A stretch of 64,000 nucleotides of DNA, from the NCBI RefSeq assembly GCF_000378005.1, contig NZ_KB899040.1:671645-735644 (forward strand), in the 5' to 3' direction. Positions 33,587 through 44,000 of this stretch are shown here, in pieces. Position 1 is the first letter of the stretch. Each line of letters opens with the position of its first letter. Below the pieces are notes generated by a model, which made no database searches, was not told where the DNA came from, and saw only the letters and a list, made by a program, of their open reading frames with translations. The translations under genes and the position numbers were made by a program. Origin of the DNA: Coprothermobacter platensis DSM 11748 (lineage in GTDB: Bacteria > Coprothermobacterota > Coprothermobacteria > Coprothermobacterales > Coprothermobacteraceae).

Positions 33587-35245
33587 TTAAAACACTACAG
33601 GCGGCCTATATTCTCCGAATACATCTCGCAATGTATCCATGATCTCGCCAAGTGTGCATCTGTTTTTAACTGCATCAATAATAAGAGGCATAAGGTTTTC
33701 ATTCTCATCTTTAGCAGCTTTATTGAGTAAATCTAACGATTTTTCAGCTTTGTCATTATTTCTTTTGGCTTTCACATTTTTGATTGCCTGAATCTGTTCT
33801 TCCCTAATCTTTGGATCGACCCTCAAAACTCTAAAAGACTGGTCTTCTTGAGGTTCCTGAAATTTATTGACGCCTACTATAACCTTTTCACCGTCAGCTA
33901 CGCCTTTGTAATACTTGTAGGCACTTTCAGCTATGCGCTTTTGCATATAACCAGACTCAATAGCCGCTACAGCTCCACCCATTTTATTGATGGCATCCAG
34001 TTCTTTCTCTATTTCTTTCTCTAAATCGTCAGTCAAATGCTCAATGACATAACTTCCGCCTAAGGGATCCACAGTGTCTGCGACTCCTGATTCATAAGCT
34101 ATGATCTGTTGCGTTCTAAGGGCTACTTTTACCGCTTCTTCCGTGGGAAGAGATAATGCTTCATCATAAGAATTTGTATGAAGTGATTGTGTTCCGCCAA
34201 GGACAGCAGACAAAGCTTGAATTGTAACTCTGATAATGTTATTCAACGGCTGTTGAGCGGTAAGTGTCGAACCTGCCGTTTGTGTATGGAAACGTAACAT
34301 CATCGCTTTATCGCTCTGAGCTCCATATTCATTTTTCATTATCTTTGCCCATAACCGGCGGGCGGCTCTGAATTTTGCTACTTCTTCAAGTAGATTGTTT
34401 TGTGAAGCAAAGAAAAATGAAAGTTGCCCAGCGAAATCGTCTACAGAAATACTACGTTTCAAAACTTCATCTACGTAAGCTTTTGCATTAGCGAAGGTAA
34501 ACGCAATTTCTTCGATGGCATTTGCTCCAGCTTCACGTATATGGTATCCACTTATGGATATAGGATTCCACTTCGGCATCTCTTTAGCGCAAAACTCAAT
34601 TGTGTCAGCGATTAGCCTGAGCGATGGTTTGGGCGGGAAAATGTAAGTACCACGAGCTACATATTCTTTTAGAATGTCATTCTGTATTGTTCCAGACAAT
34701 ACTTTTCTGTCCAAGCCAGTCTCCTCACCGACTACTATGTACATAGCAAGGAGAACAGCCCCCGGTGCATTTATGGTCATGCTCGTAGATACCTTCGAAA
34801 GATCAATACCATCGAAAAGTGCGTGCATGTCTTCTACTGTGTCTATGGCAACACCCACTTTACCAACTTCTCCCAGAGACAATTCATGGTCAGAGTCATA
34901 ACCTATCTGTGTTGGCAAGTCGAACGCCACAGAAAGTCCTGTCTGGCCTTGCTCCAGCAAATACTTAAAGCGCTCATTTGTTTCCTTAGCTGTACCAAAG
35001 CCCGCATATTGGCGCATAGTCCAAAAGCGGCCCCTGTACATGTTAGGTTGAACACCACGTGTGAATGGGTACATTCCTGGCCAACTCAAGTCAGATTCAT
35101 AATCTGTTTTAGTGTTGGTAGGATCATAAACAGGGTCAAGCACAAGCCCGCTGTCCAACGCAAAGACTTTCTGTCTTTCAGCGTGCTTTTGAATGTGCTT
35201 TGTGTAAAGCTCGGACCACTTACCTTTACCTTCCTCAATTCCCAT
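33587..35245 (-). CDS. mcmA: Methylmalonyl-CoA mutase, catalytic subunit
   Basis: Rearranges succinyl-CoA and methylmalonyl-CoA by a radical mechanism. 552 residues forming the substrate barrel: Y-P-F-T-R-G-V near residue 60, R-Q-Y-A-G-F-G near 78, [12 protein letters not shown] near 108, and [10 protein letters not shown] near 332. The tyrosine of R-Q-Y-A-G-F and the D-S-D block are typical of the methylmalonyl enzyme. Isobutyryl-CoA or ethylmalonyl-CoA mutases share the fold, but the neighbours make methylmalonyl-CoA the best fit. The ATG at 35245 is five bases from the ftsH stop, which contributes the GAGGGGTGA binding site. Confidence 0.95.
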   Translation of the reverse strand: MGIEEGKGKWSELYTKHIQKHAERQKVFALDSGLVLDPVYDPTNTKTDYESDLSWPGMYPFTRGVQPNMYRGRFWTMRQYAGFGTAKETNERFKYLLEQGQTGLSVAFDLPTQIGYDSDHELSLGEVGKVGVAIDTVEDMHALFDGIDLSKVSTSMTINAPGAVLLAMYIVVGEETGLDRKVLSGTIQNDILKEYVARGTYIFPPKPSLRLIADTIEFCAKEMPKWNPISISGYHIREAGANAIEEIAFTFANAKAYVDEVLKRSISVDDFAGQLSFFFASQNNLLEEVAKFRAARRLWAKIMKNEYGAQSDKAMMLRFHTQTAGSTLTAQQPLNNIIRVTIQALSAVLGGTQSLHTNSYDEALSLPTEEAVKVALRTQQIIAYESGVADTVDPLGGSYVIEHLTDDLEKEIEKELDAINKMGGAVAAIESGYMQKRIAESAYKYYKGVADGEKVIVGVNKFQEPQEDQSFRVLRVDPKIREEQIQAIKNVKAKRNNDKAEKSLDLLNKAAKDENENLMPLIIDAVKNRCTLGEIMDTLRDVFGEYRPPVVF

Positions 35246-35249
35246 ATCT

Positions 35250-37076
35250 TCACCCCTCAGATATTAAACTCAAGAACTCATCGGAAGACATTGTTTCCAC
35301 TTCCATGAGTCTTTGCGCCAATGTATGTATTCTCTCCATCCGTTCTGATAATGTTTCTTTTGCCATTTCATAGGCCTCTTCTAAAATATCTTTTGTCTTC
35401 TGATCAATGAGTTGTGCAGTGGCCTCACTGTAGTTTTTGCTCTTGGTTATTTCTCTTCCGAGAAACACCATATCTTGACGCTCTTCAAGTGTTACAGGAC
35501 CCAAATCGGTCATACCCCACTCAACAACCATGCGTCTCGCAATGTCAGTGGCACGCTGGATATCGTTTTCGGCACCTGTAGTCTGCGTATGTAGAAAAAC
35601 TTCTTCCGATGCTCTTCCGCCAAGCAATACTGCAATTTTCTTAATAAGTTCATCACGAGTATACATAACTTTTTCTTCTCCACTACCACCGAAAACGTAA
35701 CCAACAGCCATGCCCCTTGGCACAATGGAGATTTTATGTATTTCCTTCGGGTTATCTAATATGGCTGTGCAAACAGCATGACCTATTTCGTGGTAAGCAG
35801 TGATTTTTTTCTCTTCCGCACTGAGCACACGCCCACGCTGAGGACCAAGCATAACCTTTTCCACAGCTTCTTCGAACTCATCCATGGTTATGATGTTCTT
35901 GTTTTTTCGAGCCGCCAAGAGCGCAGCTTCATTAACCAGATTAGCCAGATCTGCGCCGCTAAAACCAGGAGTAAGTTGCGCCAAACGTTCCGCATCTACT
36001 TCTGGTGCTATAGGCTTTCCTCTCATATGGATGAGCAATATCTGCTTTCTACCATTTACATCAGGCATATCCAAAATAACTTTTCGGTCAAAACGACCAG
36101 GTCTGAGCAATGCAGGATCTAATATATCAGGCCTATTCGTCGCAGCCAGTACGATAATGCCTGCATATGGATCGAAGCCATCCATCTCAACGAGCAGCTG
36201 GTTCAACGTTTGTTCTCGTTCGTCATGCCCTCCACCGATACCAGCGCCTCTTTCACGACCCACTGCATCTATTTCGTCGATGAAAACTATACACGGAGCA
36301 TATTTTCGTGCCTGTTCAAAGAGATCACGAACACGTGCCGCACCAACACCTACAAACATCTCTACAAATTCCGATCCACTTACAGAGAAAAATGGGACAC
36401 CAGCTTCTCCCGCAACAGCTTTAGCCATCAAGGTTTTTCCTACACCAGGAGGGCCAACTAACAAAACTCCTTTAGGTATCTTGGCTCCAATAACCTGATA
36501 TTTTTTAGGATTCTTAAGAAAATCAACAATTTCCAGCAAATCTTTCTTCGCTTCTTCAGCACCAGCAACATCCTTAAAAGTTATTGTAGGTTTATCTTCC
36601 ACATAAAGCCGCGCTTTGGAGCGGGTAAACGAGAAAACTTGGTTACTCCCGGCAGAACTCTGTCTAAACAAGAAAACCAAAAGAAAGATACTGAACAGTA
36701 GTGGAATCCAATTTCCCAGTATGGTTATCCATATGCTCGTCTTCTCTTGTTGAACACTGTAAGCGACATTAGTGGGACTATCTTTTGCTGCATCTAATAG
36801 CATTTGCTCAGATATAATGTCCAAGTCAGCCGTATATACTTTTCCATCCGTCCCTGTTGCTTTCACACTGGTGTTAGAAACAACTACCATAGACTTTATT
36901 TCGCCATTTTTCACCATTTGCACGATCTCGCTGGTACTAACAGCAACAGGAGTGTTTGAAGAGGTCAATGTTCCACCCAGGAAAAATGGACTTATCAATG
37001 CAAGGACCAGGAAAACCAAAATTATGAACATGAGGAACCCTAAGTCAGGTCTTCTGTTATTCTTCATTCTCGACAA
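35250..37076 (-). CDS. ftsH: ATP-dependent zinc metalloprotease FtsH
   Basis: Membrane protease that degrades damaged membrane proteins and regulators. 608 residues: two helices (about 13-33 and 115-137), the AAA+ domain with G-P-P-G-V-G-K-T near 200, F-I-D-E-I-D-A near 260 and the second region of homology (A-T-N-R-P-D near 305), then the protease domain with H-E-I-G-H near 425 as zinc ligands. The TTG at 37076, five bases after AAAGGAG, is preferred over an ATG nine bases later. The tilS-hpt-ftsH order is a classical bacterial cluster. Confidence 0.96.
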   Translation of the reverse strand: MSRMKNNRRPDLGFLMFIILVFLVLALISPFFLGGTLTSSNTPVAVSTSEIVQMVKNGEIKSMVVVSNTSVKATGTDGKVYTADLDIISEQMLLDAAKDSPTNVAYSVQQEKTSIWITILGNWIPLLFSIFLLVFLFRQSSAGSNQVFSFTRSKARLYVEDKPTITFKDVAGAEEAKKDLLEIVDFLKNPKKYQVIGAKIPKGVLLVGPPGVGKTLMAKAVAGEAGVPFFSVSGSEFVEMFVGVGAARVRDLFEQARKYAPCIVFIDEIDAVGRERGAGIGGGHDEREQTLNQLLVEMDGFDPYAGIIVLAATNRPDILDPALLRPGRFDRKVILDMPDVNGRKQILLIHMRGKPIAPEVDAERLAQLTPGFSGADLANLVNEAALLAARKNKNIITMDEFEEAVEKVMLGPQRGRVLSAEEKKITAYHEIGHAVCTAILDNPKEIHKISIVPRGMAVGYVFGGSGEEKVMYTRDELIKKIAVLLGGRASEEVFLHTQTTGAENDIQRATDIARRMVVEWGMTDLGPVTLEERQDMVFLGREITKSKNYSEATAQLIDQKTKDILEEAYEMAKETLSERMERIHTLAQRLMEVETMSSDEFLSLISEG

Positions 37077-37129
37077 TTCAACTCCTTTAACCCAATTTTA
37101 TCATTCAACAACCTAACGAATATACCCAT

Positions 37130-37687
37130 TTAACGAGTTTCATAAACGCTTGGACGCAATACACCTATGAAAGGAAGATTCCGATAATACTCGGCATAAT
37201 CCAACCCGTACCCAACAACAAAGGCATTGGGGATCTCGAATCCCACGTAATCGAGATCAACGTCAACTTCTCTACGTTCCTTTTTATCCAAGAGCGTACA
37301 AACAGATAAACTGGCTGGCTTCCGAGCGGAGAGTAATTCAAGGAGGTGCTTCATCGTAATACCTGTATCAACGATGTCTTCCACAATAATGACGTTCCTT
37401 CCCTCTACAGAAATATCGAGATCCTTTAATATTTTCACTATGCCAGAAGAGTCAGTACCTCCGCCATAACTTGAGACTTGCATGAAATCAAGATGGCACG
37501 GTATGCTTATATTTCTTATAAGGTCAGAAAGAAAAATGAATGCACCTTTGAGAATGCCAACAAAAAGTGGTGTTTTTCCTGCATAATCGTAGGATATTTC
37601 CTGACCAAGCTCTCTAATTCTTCTCTGCAAATCATCTTGACTAATAAGAACTTTCTCGACCGATTCTGAGATTCCTAACTCCTCCAT
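37130..37687 (-). CDS. hpt: Hypoxanthine(-guanine) phosphoribosyltransferase
   Basis: Salvages hypoxanthine and guanine to IMP and GMP. 185 residues with the PRPP loop V-I-I-V-E-D-I-V-D-T-G-I-T near 98-110, F-V-G-I-L-K-G-A-F near 42-50, S-S-Y-G-G-G near 72 and the C-terminal Y-V-G-F-E-I-P-N-A-F-V-V-G-Y-G-L-D that stacks on the base. It lies directly after tilS (three-base gap). Confidence 0.95.
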   Translation of the reverse strand: MEELGISESVEKVLISQDDLQRRIRELGQEISYDYAGKTPLFVGILKGAFIFLSDLIRNISIPCHLDFMQVSSYGGGTDSSGIVKILKDLDISVEGRNVIIVEDIVDTGITMKHLLELLSARKPASLSVCTLLDKKERREVDVDLDYVGFEIPNAFVVGYGLDYAEYYRNLPFIGVLRPSVYETR

Positions 37688-37690
37688 AAT

Positions 37691-38635
37691 TCAGCGCACC
37701 TCCAAAGTAAAGAAATCATCGTTTACGCCCAAGTGAAAACTTCCAAAATCTCTATTTACTTTTTTCTTTATGCAGTTAGCAGCATCTTGCAATTGTCCAC
37801 GCCCTGTAATCTTACCGCCTAACGACTGAATGGCGAAGTGCAGTATTACAAGCTTTGAACTGCTCGATAAACGCAAGAAAGCTCTACGTCTCAATTTTAG
37901 CATTTTAGGCGCATGTTCTAACGCTAATTGACCAAGTATGACCAAGCATTGTTCTTCAACGAACTCCTCGTAAACTTCCATTGACGACAGACTGGAGTGA
38001 AGGGTTTTCCTAACATCGTGATTTACCAGTCCCGACCAGAAGGGGATTAGCCGTAAGCGGATTTTATTTCGTTCGTAGTCGTCTGAAAAGTTTGTGGAGT
38101 CATTTCTGTATGGTATGTGGTATTTTTCCCTGTAAGCAGCTATCTCTTCGCTGAAAGCATAGAGCAAAGGTCTGCCCCATGGTTCGTCCAGCAGTGACAA
38201 CCCAACAACCCCCATGAGTCCGCTACCTCGTCCTAAGCGCTGAAGCATTGTTTCGATAGCATCATCAGCGTGATGAGCTGTCCATATGCGGTCAGCACCG
38301 ACATCATCCATGGTTTTTAGGAGGAAGGCTTGCCTTTGCAGCCGTAAAGTGTTCTCATCGGAAAAATCTTTATGCTCCAAACAGCCCACTATAACTGGAA
38401 AACGCATTTGTTGGGCGTATTGAATTACAAGGCCCACATCTTCTACACTATCCTTCCTTATACCATGGTTTAAAGTAGCAACCGTAATGTTTTGGGGAAG
38501 GTGATGTCTGAATTTTCCTACGAGGTCAAGCAGCACCATGGAATCCTTCCCACCAGACACTGCCACTATCAGACCTTTGTTACCTGCAATGTGTGGATTC
38601 TTCCTAAGTGAGCTTATGAAAATACGTTCTAACAT
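37691..38635 (-). CDS. tilS: tRNA(Ile)-lysidine synthase
   Basis: Converts C34 to lysidine in the CAU-anticodon isoleucine tRNA. 314 residues: PP-loop V-A-V-S-G-G-K-D-S near 25-33, L-N-H-G-I-R near 56 and the A-H-H-A-D-D-A-I-E-T near 121. The C-terminal half is short, as in the minimal TilS forms. A TATAAT at 38646-38651 lies ten bases before the ATG, in the short gap after tRNA-Met, so a near-leaderless transcript is possible besides read-through from the tRNAs. No ribosome binding site is visible. Confidence 0.93.
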   Translation of the reverse strand: MLERIFISSLRKNPHIAGNKGLIVAVSGGKDSMVLLDLVGKFRHHLPQNITVATLNHGIRKDSVEDVGLVIQYAQQMRFPVIVGCLEHKDFSDENTLRLQRQAFLLKTMDDVGADRIWTAHHADDAIETMLQRLGRGSGLMGVVGLSLLDEPWGRPLLYAFSEEIAAYREKYHIPYRNDSTNFSDDYERNKIRLRLIPFWSGLVNHDVRKTLHSSLSSMEVYEEFVEEQCLVILGQLALEHAPKMLKLRRRAFLRLSSSSKLVILHFAIQSLGGKITGRGQLQDAANCIKKKVNRDFGSFHLGVNDDFFTLEVR

Positions 38636-38645
38636 AACAAGGATT

Positions 38646-38651
38646 ATTATA
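38646..38651 (-). promoter_or_regulatory. Candidate -10 box of tilS
   Basis: TATAAT on -, placed so that transcription would begin about four bases before the tilS ATG at 38635. A -35 would have to lie inside the tRNA-Met gene, so this may instead be spacer sequence. Confidence 0.4.
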
Positions 38652-38658
38652 ACGTGAT

Positions 38659-38733
38659 TGGTGGCGGCGCAGGGAGTCGAACCCCGGACACGGCGGGTAT
38701 GAGCCGCCTGCTCTGCCTCTGAGCTACGCCGCC
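38659..38733 (-). tRNA. tRNA-Met (CAT), elongator
   Basis: 75 bases with encoded CCA. Acceptor GGCGGCG pairs with CGCCGCC; stem GGCGG/CCGCC holds the loop CTCATAC, anticodon CAT. The loop and T-stem resemble elongator methionine tRNA rather than the lysidine-modified isoleucine tRNA, but the latter cannot be wholly excluded without comparison, especially with tilS next door. Confidence 0.88.
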
Positions 38734-38744
38734 ATAAAAAAAAG

Positions 38745-38821
38745 TGGTTGCGGGGGCAGGATTTGGACCTGCGACCTCCGGGTTATGAGCCCGGCGAGCT
38801 ACCTGGCTGCTCCACCCCGCG
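38745..38821 (-). tRNA. tRNA-fMet (CAT), initiator
   Basis: 77 bases with encoded CCA. It has both initiator marks: an unpaired C1-A72 at the acceptor end (CGCGGGG against CCCCGCA) and three G-C pairs flanking the loop CTCATAA. First gene behind the consensus promoter. Confidence 0.95.
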
Positions 38822-38833
38822 ACCTCATAAAAA

Positions 38834-38863
38834 ATTATATCAGTGCAGTACAACCATTGTCAA
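38834..38863 (-). promoter_or_regulatory. Consensus promoter of the tRNA-fMet/tRNA-Met/tilS run
   Basis: Perfect TTGACA (38858-38863) and perfect TATAAT (38834-38839) on -, 18-bp spacer, with the start a few bases before tRNA-fMet. It heads the 22-kb run of co-oriented genes down to dtd. Confidence 0.93.
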
Positions 38864-39084
38864 GCGTAAAAAGGTACGTAAAGCCATTTACGTCGAAAAA
38901 AGTACTCTATACCATTTTTCTCAACAACCACAAGGCATTTTCCACCATGCCTGAAGAAAGCATTTAGAACCTTAAATGAACAGCTTTGATGAAGGACCAT
39001 AACGTCGAAATCTAGATTACTGGTTATAGAACCTTCCGGCAGTTCTTCTTTTTCATACCTAAACTTAATCTCGCGGCACGGCAT
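38860..39084 (-). CDS. Small hypothetical protein at the end of the hydrogenase operon
   Basis: A 74-residue frame (77 if a TTG at 39093 is used) that overlaps the end of mbhN by about 20 bases and stops inside the -35 box of the tRNA promoter. I do not recognise it. The predicted product is mixed alpha/beta in character with two cysteines in the middle (S-C-S-F and K-C-L-V) and a basic, aromatic end. No good ribosome binding site is visible, so it could be chance. Its place directly after the ferredoxin-like subunit is the only reason to take it seriously. Confidence 0.4.
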   Translation of the reverse strand: MPCREIKFRYEKEELPEGSITSNLDFDVMVLHQSCSFKVLNAFFRHGGKCLVVVEKNGIEYFFRRKWLYVPFYA

Positions 39085-39616
39085 GTTCTTCAATATATTT
39101 CTCTATGCCTGCTTCTATTTCTTCAGGCGTTTTCTCGCGTCTGCACTTGGGACAAACCGAAGCTCTAACCAACGTTTCTGGCGTGTATTTCTTGAATTGT
39201 CGAACAACCAAGGTTCGAGCCGGGCGAAGAATCTTACTACCGCATACGGGACACTCTACATAGGGAACACCATCATTAAGCTTCTCCTTAGTCCTATCTG
39301 TATCTACATATAATCCACTTTTATCATCACCACTTAATGCTGTCGTAGGGCAAGCATCTATACAGTACCAGCAATATATGCATACACCGTAATCGATTTC
39401 ATAATGGAAAAAGTCGCCTTTCTTATCATCAATCGTTATAGCACTGGGCGGACAAACACGCTCACATTGGCGGCAACCGGTGCAATCTTCGGAATCATAT
39501 TGAGGCTTGCCTCTCCACTTAGGTGGTACCTTAACAGGTTCTTTCGGAAAAGGCTTCACCACGGGCCCGCCGATCAACGTATCAACAAGTTTTCCAAAAA
39601 TCTCACCGAACGGCAT
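39065..39616 (-). CDS. mbhN: Membrane-bound hydrogenase ferredoxin-like subunit (MbhN/NuoI-like) with extra C-terminal cysteine domain
   Basis: Carries electrons from ferredoxin into the complex through two [4Fe-4S] clusters, bound by C45/C48/C51 with C89 and C79/C82/C85 with C55. After about residue 115 there is an added domain with two C-x-x-C pairs (C122/C125 and C155/C158) about 30 residues apart, which looks like a zinc ribbon or rubredoxin-like site. The plain subunit usually ends before that. GGGGAGA lies eight bases before the ATG; the gene starts one base after mbhJ ends. Confidence 0.9.
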   Translation of the reverse strand: MPFGEIFGKLVDTLIGGPVVKPFPKEPVKVPPKWRGKPQYDSEDCTGCRQCERVCPPSAITIDDKKGDFFHYEIDYGVCIYCWYCIDACPTTALSGDDKSGLYVDTDRTKEKLNDGVPYVECPVCGSKILRPARTLVVRQFKKYTPETLVRASVCPKCRREKTPEEIEAGIEKYIEEHAVPRD

Positions 39617-40090
39617 CTATATCGTCTCCCCATGTTCAGAAATTTTAACGACTTCCTTATGATAGTTACCTTTACGCTTGAGTTCCAGCACCTCAGCTGC
39701 CTTTAAAATACCAACCATTATCCCCTCCGGTTTAGGAGGACAACCGAAAACGTAGACGTCCACAGGGACTAATGTATCCAGTGGCCCTGCAACGCTGTAA
39801 CCGCCTCTGAAAACCCCACCCGTTATGCCACAAACGCCTACAACGACAATTGCCTTTGGATCCGGAACTTGGTCGATAACACGGAGGACACTTTCCTTTG
39901 CAACGGCAGTTACGGGCCCTGTAGCTACGACTATATCAGCATGTCTTGGGCTACCAACCAACTTCACACCAAACCGCTCCGCGTCGTATTTCGGTGTTAA
40001 CGCAGCCAGTATTTCTATGTCACATCCATTGCAACTTCCTGTGTTCAAATGATAAATCCAAAGCGATTTTTCAGGCTTTAATATGTCCAT
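39617..40090 (-). CDS. mbhJ: Membrane-bound NiFe hydrogenase small subunit (MbhJ/NuoB-like)
   Basis: Holds the proximal [4Fe-4S] cluster next to the NiFe site. 157 residues; the cluster cysteines are C20 and C23 (S-C-N-G-C-D), one in G-V-C-G-I-T-G-G near 86 and one in G-C-P-P-K-P-E-G near 116. This is the short group 4 form, lacking the extra clusters of soluble hydrogenase small subunits. The S-C-N-G-C-D form fits hydrogenases rather than complex I NuoB (which has C-C). GGAGGGG precedes the ATG. Confidence 0.94.
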   Translation of the reverse strand: MDILKPEKSLWIYHLNTGSCNGCDIEILAALTPKYDAERFGVKLVGSPRHADIVVATGPVTAVAKESVLRVIDQVPDPKAIVVVGVCGITGGVFRGGYSVAGPLDTLVPVDVYVFGCPPKPEGIMVGILKAAEVLELKRKGNYHKEVVKISEHGETI

Positions 40091-40103
40091 CTCTTTTCCC
40101 CTC

Positions 40104-41054
40104 CTAAATCAAAGATAGTAAGAGCAGAACGATAGAAGCCAAGCCTGGACCAAGCAAGTAGAATTTGGCACCTTGCTCCACTCGGAATCGTCCGCTGACA
40201 GCACGAGGAACAGTGTAAATCACCAGCACCATAAGTAAAGTTCCGAGAAGCGTCATAATAATATTCAGCCATATATTGCTTGTCACAGGGCTCAAGAAAA
40301 TTGTCCAAAGAAAATATGCATATAGAAGCAATTTCATATGCTTTATCCCGAACAGCACTCCCAATCTCGGTCCATGCATTTCAGCACCATAACCATCCAC
40401 TATTTCAGTCTCCGCCTCTGGTATATCGAAAGGAACCGCACCCACAATAGCTGGTCCAAGTATCAATAACACGAGGAAACTACCGAGAAAAATGGGGTCG
40501 AGTAGCAGCAAGGCCATCTTTTGTTTCAGCACTAAAAAACCTGCTATGGAAAAAATGGTGCTAACAGGCAAACCTGTTAAAAGGATGGCTCTATACCCCA
40601 TAGCGACAATAACTAGAATGAAGGGAATTTCATAACTCAGAAGCATAGAAACCTCCCTTGAAGCACCAACCATGGTATAGGGCGATTTACCACCGAAACC
40701 TATAAGCACATAAACAATGGCAAGCAGGGCAAACACATAAGCCAATATAATCAGGTCGCCACTGGTAGATAACAACTGTGTATAGCCACCAACAGTAGGC
40801 ATGGGCAGAATACTTAAGCCTACTACAACTGCTATGATGCCTACTATTAATGCAACATCTGATACTATGGAGCTGCTTCTTGTAGCTGTCTTCCCACGTT
40901 TTCTAAATAACTTCAAAAAATCTGTAATGTCCTGCCAAAAAGGTGGCCCGTATCGCCCCTGTAAATGGGCAACAATCTTTCTATCTATACCGCCTATAAG
41001 CAGCGACCAAATAAACAGAGCTATAAGCCAGAGTACCCATACACCTATAATCAT
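40104..41054 (-). CDS. mbhM: Membrane-bound hydrogenase membrane anchor (MbhM/NuoH-like)
   Basis: The NuoH-type subunit that links the hydrophilic arm to the ion-translocating membrane arm. About 316 residues, eight helices, with R-K-I-V-A-H-L-Q-G-R-Y-G-P-P near residue 25 and the conserved acidic loop F-D-I-P-E-A-E-T-E near 214. The ATG at 41054 is preferred (its A is the last base of the preceding TAA, and AGGGGGTGG lies five bases upstream); a GTG nine bases earlier is the alternative. Confidence 0.94.
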   Translation of the reverse strand: MIIGVWVLWLIALFIWSLLIGGIDRKIVAHLQGRYGPPFWQDITDFLKLFRKRGKTATRSSSIVSDVALIVGIIAVVVGLSILPMPTVGGYTQLLSTSGDLIILAYVFALLAIVYVLIGFGGKSPYTMVGASREVSMLLSYEIPFILVIVAMGYRAILLTGLPVSTIFSIAGFLVLKQKMALLLLDPIFLGSFLVLLILGPAIVGAVPFDIPEAETEIVDGYGAEMHGPRLGVLFGIKHMKLLLYAYFLWTIFLSPVTSNIWLNIIMTLLGTLLMVLVIYTVPRAVSGRFRVEQGAKFYLLGPGLASIVLLLLSLI

Positions 41055-44000
41055 TACATCCACCCCCTGCCAACAATGAACGCAACAATAAAGAATAGAA
41101 CGATGTACGTAGCATAATCGTTTATAACTCCCGTATAGCTGGAGCGCACTACATCAGCAAAGAAATCAAAGAAGCCTGTGAGATATGAATACCCAATTTC
41201 TATAGCATGTACGGAAGCCTTAGATATCCAAAATCCATAAGGGTAGAACAGATCTTCGAAACCCATGGTCGCTTTTTCTGGTTTGAAAATGGCACTTCCC
41301 GTGTATACTTCTCCTTCACGACGAGATTTCCCAAACAAGGGAAGAAGGCATATAACTGATATGATGAGCGTCATAAAGACAATCCAGAAAAATGCGCCAG
41401 TCCATGACGTTCCAACTGGTATGAAACTTACTCCTATAACTGCAAGAGCGCCTATGAGAAGAGATGCATTCTCCGCACCATTTTTAGCGGTAGTAGTGGT
41501 TCCAAACCAAAGCATGAGCCAACGGGCACTATAAGCTATACTCAGTATCGTTCCAACCATGAGGACTGCCGTCAATAAAGGAGAAAACGCGTAAATGGAG
41601 CTCATATACACGCTCCATTTTGCTAAGAACCCTCCCGTCAACGGCATAGCAGCGGATGCCAACGAAGCAATGACTGTTGCAAATGTAAGTATGCGTCCTT
41701 TATTGCTTCGCTGATGCGCACTTGCTAAGAATAGAATCGCTTCAAAAAGCGCATAGGCAATTGCGAATAGAAATGGAGCATAAGTGACCAGCATGTTGCT
41801 TGTTCCACTTTGCAAACCTTTTGATGCGAGAAACATAGCAATGATAAGAAAACCCATATTGGACAAGGAAGAATAAGCGAGTACTTCTCGCAAATTCTCT
41901 TTGCCAAGAGCGATTAAACCTCCATACAAGATTTGAAACCCAGCTAAAACAAGCACAGGCATGAGCAATGAAGTTTCCACACCGAATTTATAAGAAACGA
42001 TTATGGCTCCCAGTGACAAGATTCCACTAAAAACAGCACCTACTACGGGAGAGCCCTCAGAATAGACCTTAATCATCCATCCATGAAAGCCAAATAAACC
42101 GAGTTTTATGAGAACGCCAATCGTTAACGCAAGCAACCACCAATCTTGTCCCAAATACTGGCCAGCTACGGCAAACATGAAAGCTATACCAGAACACATA
42201 GCCCAACCATAATATGAAGAAGCAATGTCCTTTTTACCCTCACCTACAACCATCATTAGGCCGCTCCAACTCAGTATCTCCCAGGCGATCAGTGTATTGA
42301 GCAATGTTTGCGAGGCAACAAGCCAAAGCACACTTACAAAAGCCAAGGCTACAGCCTCCATTTGAAAAACTTTATTCCTGCCCCAAACATTATCAGAAAG
42401 ACAAATCATGCAAAGAACAACAGCGCTCACAGCAATTAAACCAAGAAAAATCGTAGATGTTGTACTACCGTATGAAAGTCCGAGCATTGTAGCAACATTT
42501 CGAGGGAATACAGCCACACCGATGGCTACAAGAAGCCCGGCATAACCAAGCGCATGCACACTAATGTTGGATAGCAAGAACAAAGCGAGAATACAAAGCC
42601 ACATCCACCCATTGTTAACTAACCATGCAGAGATGTTGAAACCGAAATATTGCAGATCTACGCCTTGATCTGCCGTGAATTTTACTAGACCTTGTACAAA
42701 ATTTGAAATAAAAGGTGTGGCAAAAGACACCGTAATCAAGCCCACACCAAGCAATAGGTAACCGACCATTCTCCAGCTTAATTGTTCCCACCGTGGAGCA
42801 TGCCCACTTGTTGTTGCCAAATAAGAACCATAATAACAAGCTTCAATAATACTTCCTATAGCTAGGACGGCAGCGGCCCAATAAGAGTTTGCTTCGATTA
42901 AGCCAATAAGGATGAAAAGCTTTGAAAAGAATGTTATGAATGGAGGCATACTGGACAGGCCAAGGATAGAACCCAAATTAGCGTAGCTGGTGACAAAGCC
43001 GCTAAGCGTTCCACCTGCCTTATCTAAGTCTCTGTCAGGAACTTGCTGGGAAATATCGCCGCTTAACAGGAATGCCAGAGCCTTACTGATGCCATGCCCG
43101 AAAAGGTGCAATATGCCACCCACGAACCCAACGATATTGCCGGAAAATATGCCTAAAACCATGTAGCCCACTTGAGCAGTAGAAGAAAAGGCGAGCATAC
43201 GCTTTGCATCTTTTTGCCTATAAGCAGATATTTCTCCTACGAGCACGGTTAGAGCTGCAATTACTAACATAAACGAAATAAAACTCGGAATTTGTACCAA
43301 AAAGGAGTGAAAAACAATAAATGTGAAACGGACCATAGCAAGAACGCCTATTTTAATGACTGCACCTGACAATAAAGCAGAAATAGAAGCCGGTGCCGCT
43401 GGGTGGGCATCAGGAAGCCAGGCGTTAAGCGGCCAAATTGCTCCTTCCACGCCAAATCCAACAAACAAAGAAGCGATCGATAAAAGAAGAGTACCTGTAG
43501 GCATGGTTCCGATTTTCTGAGAAATGTCCCACATGTTGAGCGATCGTGTACCCTGATAGAGCAATATCAACGCGAACAAAACAAATGATGTTGCTAACGA
43601 TCCTAGAATGAGATATTTTATGCTTGCTTCGGAAGTTTCTGGCGTTCGATACGCATTAACAAGTGCATATGCGCTGATACTTGCTATTTCTAAAAACACA
43701 TACATGTTGAACAAATCGTTCGTCAGTGAAACGCCAGTAGCACCTGTAGCCATAAGTATTGTGAGAACTACAAAACGCAGCTCGTCATGGACGTGGAGAT
43801 ATGAAAAGTTATATATTAAACTCGCCAAAGTTATGAACCACAACAGAAGAGTAAGACCTATACCAAAGTTGTCTATCCAAAGAGCAATACCAAGCGGTGG
43901 TTTGAAACCAGACATAAATACGAATATGGGCTTTTGCATTGCTTTCGGCATTACAACAAAGAAACCAAAACCAAGTTCAAACAAGGAAAGAAGGATGGCT

